A stretch of 7,759 nucleotides of DNA, from the NCBI GenBank assembly GCA_964450355.1, contig CAYVDH010000169.1:1-7759 (forward strand), written 5' to 3'. Both the position numbers and the translations under genes were made by a program. Under the pieces are notes generated by a model. That model worked only from the letters and a program-made list of their open reading frames with translations, was not told the origin of the DNA and did not search any database. Source of the DNA: CAYVDH01 sp964450355. Lineage in GTDB: Bacteria > Bacteroidota > Bacteroidia > NS11-12g > UBA955. Below are positions 5,656-7,759 of the stretch, one piece after another. The stretch's first letter is position 1. Every line of letters begins with the position of its first letter.

Positions 5656-7739
5656 AAAAACAAATAAAATTATTGATTGCATTTTATACAATAATAGCTT
5701 TATCTACAACTATTGGATTTGCCCAAACCTCATGGAATGATGCTGCAATTTTTGATGGCACAAGTTATATAGTACCCCCTAATGTACCCAATGTTAATAC
5801 AAACATGACTGTTGAATTTTGGATAAAACCAAAAGTAAACAATGGGTTTCATCCAATAATTGGGAAAGACCAATATAGAATTTATATACACAATGGGCGT
5901 ATTAGAGTACAAGTTACTGGTTCATATGTTGCTTATTCCAATGCTTTATTAAATGCTGAAACATGGAATCATGTAGCTGTAACTTTTGCTGGTAATGGTA
6001 AAGTTAAAATTTATGTTAATGGAATTTATGACGTTCAATCAGCATCTAATATTGGGGCATTTACAAATACTAGCGATACTTTGTATATAGGGAAATCTTC
6101 CATTGTTAGTAATAAATTGATAGGAAGTTTAGATGATTTAAGAATATGGAATACGAATCGAACTAGTACAGAAATTTCAAATAACTACAGAACTTCAATT
6201 TCTTGGTTTAATATATCTTCTTATTCCCAAAATATTGTTTACTGTATGACTTATGATTTTGATGTAGAAGATTATTCTTTTTATCTTCCATACGGTGGAG
6301 GAAATGGTAACTTTACAAAAGAAAAAATTGGAAGACATCCTTCAAATACTGTGATGCATAATGGTTATGTATATTTTGATGGCAACTCGAACCTAAAAGC
6401 TAATGCTGATGGGGATCCTGATGTAAATTTATCTAGTAATATGACCATAGAAACTTGGGTAAAAGTAGATGCAATTGGCACAACACAAACCTTATTGGAT
6501 CATGCTAGTTTCAAAATTAAAATTAGTAATTTAGGTAAAATTGATTTTTTTATAGGTGGTGTTTTCGGACCTTCAGGAACAATACTAATTCCTAATCAAT
6601 GGTATCATATAGCAATTGTTTACAAAGAATTTCAAGCAAATTTGCAAGGATTTTATATTTACATTAATGGTAAACAGGTAAATAGTTATAATTCTCCAAA
6701 ATTGATAGCAGGAACGGATAGATTATGGATTGGAAGTACAAGAGATGCAAATGAATTTTTTAAAGGATACATGGATGAGCTTCGCATTTCTAATTATGCA
6801 AAAACAGAGCAAGAAATTAATAGAGACTTGCACCATCCTATACAGTATCATAATCAACCTATTGCACCAAAGTCCACTGTTGCTTACAATTTTGATGGCT
6901 ATTTACATTCTGGCACAAGATTAGGATATCATCTTGTAAACAATGGTTGTCGTTTCGCCTATTTTCATGAACAAGCTCCTCCTATGTTCTATATGGGTTT
7001 TGGTTTGCAATATCCTATTATGGATAGTATGAAAGTTAATCATCCAAACAAAATAATTCCTTCAACAGGAACCGCTGGTTACACTTATGATACTATCAAT
7101 ATTTTAAAATCTGTAAATATTGATCCAAATAAAGTAAAAGTTTTTCTTGCTTTAACTCATGCCAACACATCTGAATTAGAAATTAAATTAATTTCACCAT
7201 TTGGAAATGAATATTTTTTAGTTAGACAAACAGACAGTAAAGGTAAAAACTTAACTTTTGTTTTAGATACTCAAAATAATTTTAATATTGGCAACTTTAA
7301 TTATGCCGATCCATCGCCTTTAATCGGTTGCTATGAGAAATTTAATTCTTTAGATGGCATGGACAGTAAAGGGGATTGGATTTTAAAAATTACAGACCTT
7401 AGCAATGGTAATACTGGATTTTTATTTAGTTGGGGCTTAAGCTTAGAAGGTTCTCCTGCAACAGGAATGGAAACTTCAATTACCAATCAAAATAAACTTA
7501 TAATTTATCCAACATTAAATGAAGGCAATGGAATAAATATTAAATTTTCAAAAGCAATTACTCATAATGTAAATATATCTGTTTATAATATGTTAGGTCA
7601 ACAAATGCTTAATCAAACATTAAATATGGAAGCATTGGAAATGTATTATCCATTTAACACTAATTTACCATCAGGTCAATATTTTATAAAAATTGAAACC
7701 CAAAATGAATTATTTACACAAAAGTTTATAGTTAAATAA
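5652..7739 (+). CDS. Secreted LamG-LamG-P-domain protein with T9SS sorting domain
   Basis: The protein has 695 residues from the ATG at 5652. This start gives a normal signal peptide (MKKQIKLL, cleavage probably before Q25); an in-frame TTG at 5625 would add nine residues ahead of it and is less likely. Two concanavalin A-like LamG domains follow at about 32-170 and 238-385. Each starts with a YFDG or IFDG strand, has a TVEFWIKP or TIETWVKV strand, a W(N/Y)H(V/I)A motif, a YVNG or YINGK turn and ends in LDDLRIWN or MDELRISN. Residues about 476-600 match the P (proprotein convertase) domain: LALTHANTSELEIKLISPFG, a GDWILKITD strand, and a SWGLSLEG end. Residues 617-695 form a type A sorting domain, with YPTL in place of the usual YPNP. 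LamG domains commonly bind carbohydrate or protein, and P domains usually accompany subtilisin-like proteases, but no protease domain is present. It is probably a surface adhesin or binding protein. Confidence 0.9.
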   Translation: MKKQIKLLIAFYTIIALSTTIGFAQTSWNDAAIFDGTSYIVPPNVPNVNTNMTVEFWIKPKVNNGFHPIIGKDQYRIYIHNGRIRVQVTGSYVAYSNALLNAETWNHVAVTFAGNGKVKIYVNGIYDVQSASNIGAFTNTSDTLYIGKSSIVSNKLIGSLDDLRIWNTNRTSTEISNNYRTSISWFNISSYSQNIVYCMTYDFDVEDYSFYLPYGGGNGNFTKEKIGRHPSNTVMHNGYVYFDGNSNLKANADGDPDVNLSSNMTIETWVKVDAIGTTQTLLDHASFKIKISNLGKIDFFIGGVFGPSGTILIPNQWYHIAIVYKEFQANLQGFYIYINGKQVNSYNSPKLIAGTDRLWIGSTRDANEFFKGYMDELRISNYAKTEQEINRDLHHPIQYHNQPIAPKSTVAYNFDGYLHSGTRLGYHLVNNGCRFAYFHEQAPPMFYMGFGLQYPIMDSMKVNHPNKIIPSTGTAGYTYDTINILKSVNIDPNKVKVFLALTHANTSELEIKLISPFGNEYFLVRQTDSKGKNLTFVLDTQNNFNIGNFNYADPSPLIGCYEKFNSLDGMDSKGDWILKITDLSNGNTGFLFSWGLSLEGSPATGMETSITNQNKLIIYPTLNEGNGINIKFSKAITHNVNISVYNMLGQQMLNQTLNMEALEMYYPFNTNLPSGQYFIKIETQNELFTQKFIVK

Positions 7740-7759
7740 ATAATTTTAACGATTTATAA

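Noticed and set aside
6730..6924. Second + strand frame of 64 codons inside the LamG/P-domain gene
   Set aside because: It lies entirely within the second LamG domain and the following linker, and shows no recognisable features.
7740..7759. End of window as a possible terminator or promoter
   Set aside because: The 20 bases contain no inverted repeat or promoter-like element that I can support.

Overview
The window looks like a Bacteroidota chromosome. It is AT-rich, start codons are preceded by A-rich sequence with no clear Shine-Dalgarno motif, and signal peptides end in Ala-Gln. Several proteins end in type A sorting domains of the type IX secretion system (T9SS), and one has the Bacteroidota tail-fibre-like layout with a peptidase S74 chaperone domain. 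The species cannot be named from this sequence. All genes lie on the + strand.

Layout. Bases 1-54 are the last 17 codons and stop of an upstream gene with a T9SS tail. Next comes an RCC1-repeat protein (57-1118). Its seventh propeller blade and T9SS tail continue in another frame up to 1426, so the gene is broken or recoded at a run of eight T (1047-1054). Its last 55 bases are identical to bases 1-55, so the upstream gene is probably a tandem paralogue. Then follow a tail-fibre-like S74 protein with a glutamine-rich coiled coil (1432-3036), a small two-helix membrane protein (3043-3543), a membrane-anchored protein with propeller-like ends around a coiled coil (3557-5011), and a short T9SS cargo protein (5017-5553). 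Gaps between these genes are only 2 to 13 bases, so they are probably one transcript.

A 98-base gap (5554-5651) holds a perfect 18-bp palindrome and a weak promoter-like element. It precedes the last gene (5652-7739), a secreted protein with two LamG domains, a P domain and a T9SS tail. The 20 bases after it show nothing recognisable.

Taken together, the cluster makes mainly exported, probably cell-surface proteins (RCC1 propeller, trimeric fibre, LamG/P-domain protein, small T9SS cargo) plus two envelope proteins of unknown role. No DNA-modifying, defence, transposase, tRNA or rRNA gene was seen. The most notable points are the single-base frame break in an otherwise perfectly periodic RCC1 gene, the exact repeat flanking that gene, and the unrecognised membrane pair in the middle.
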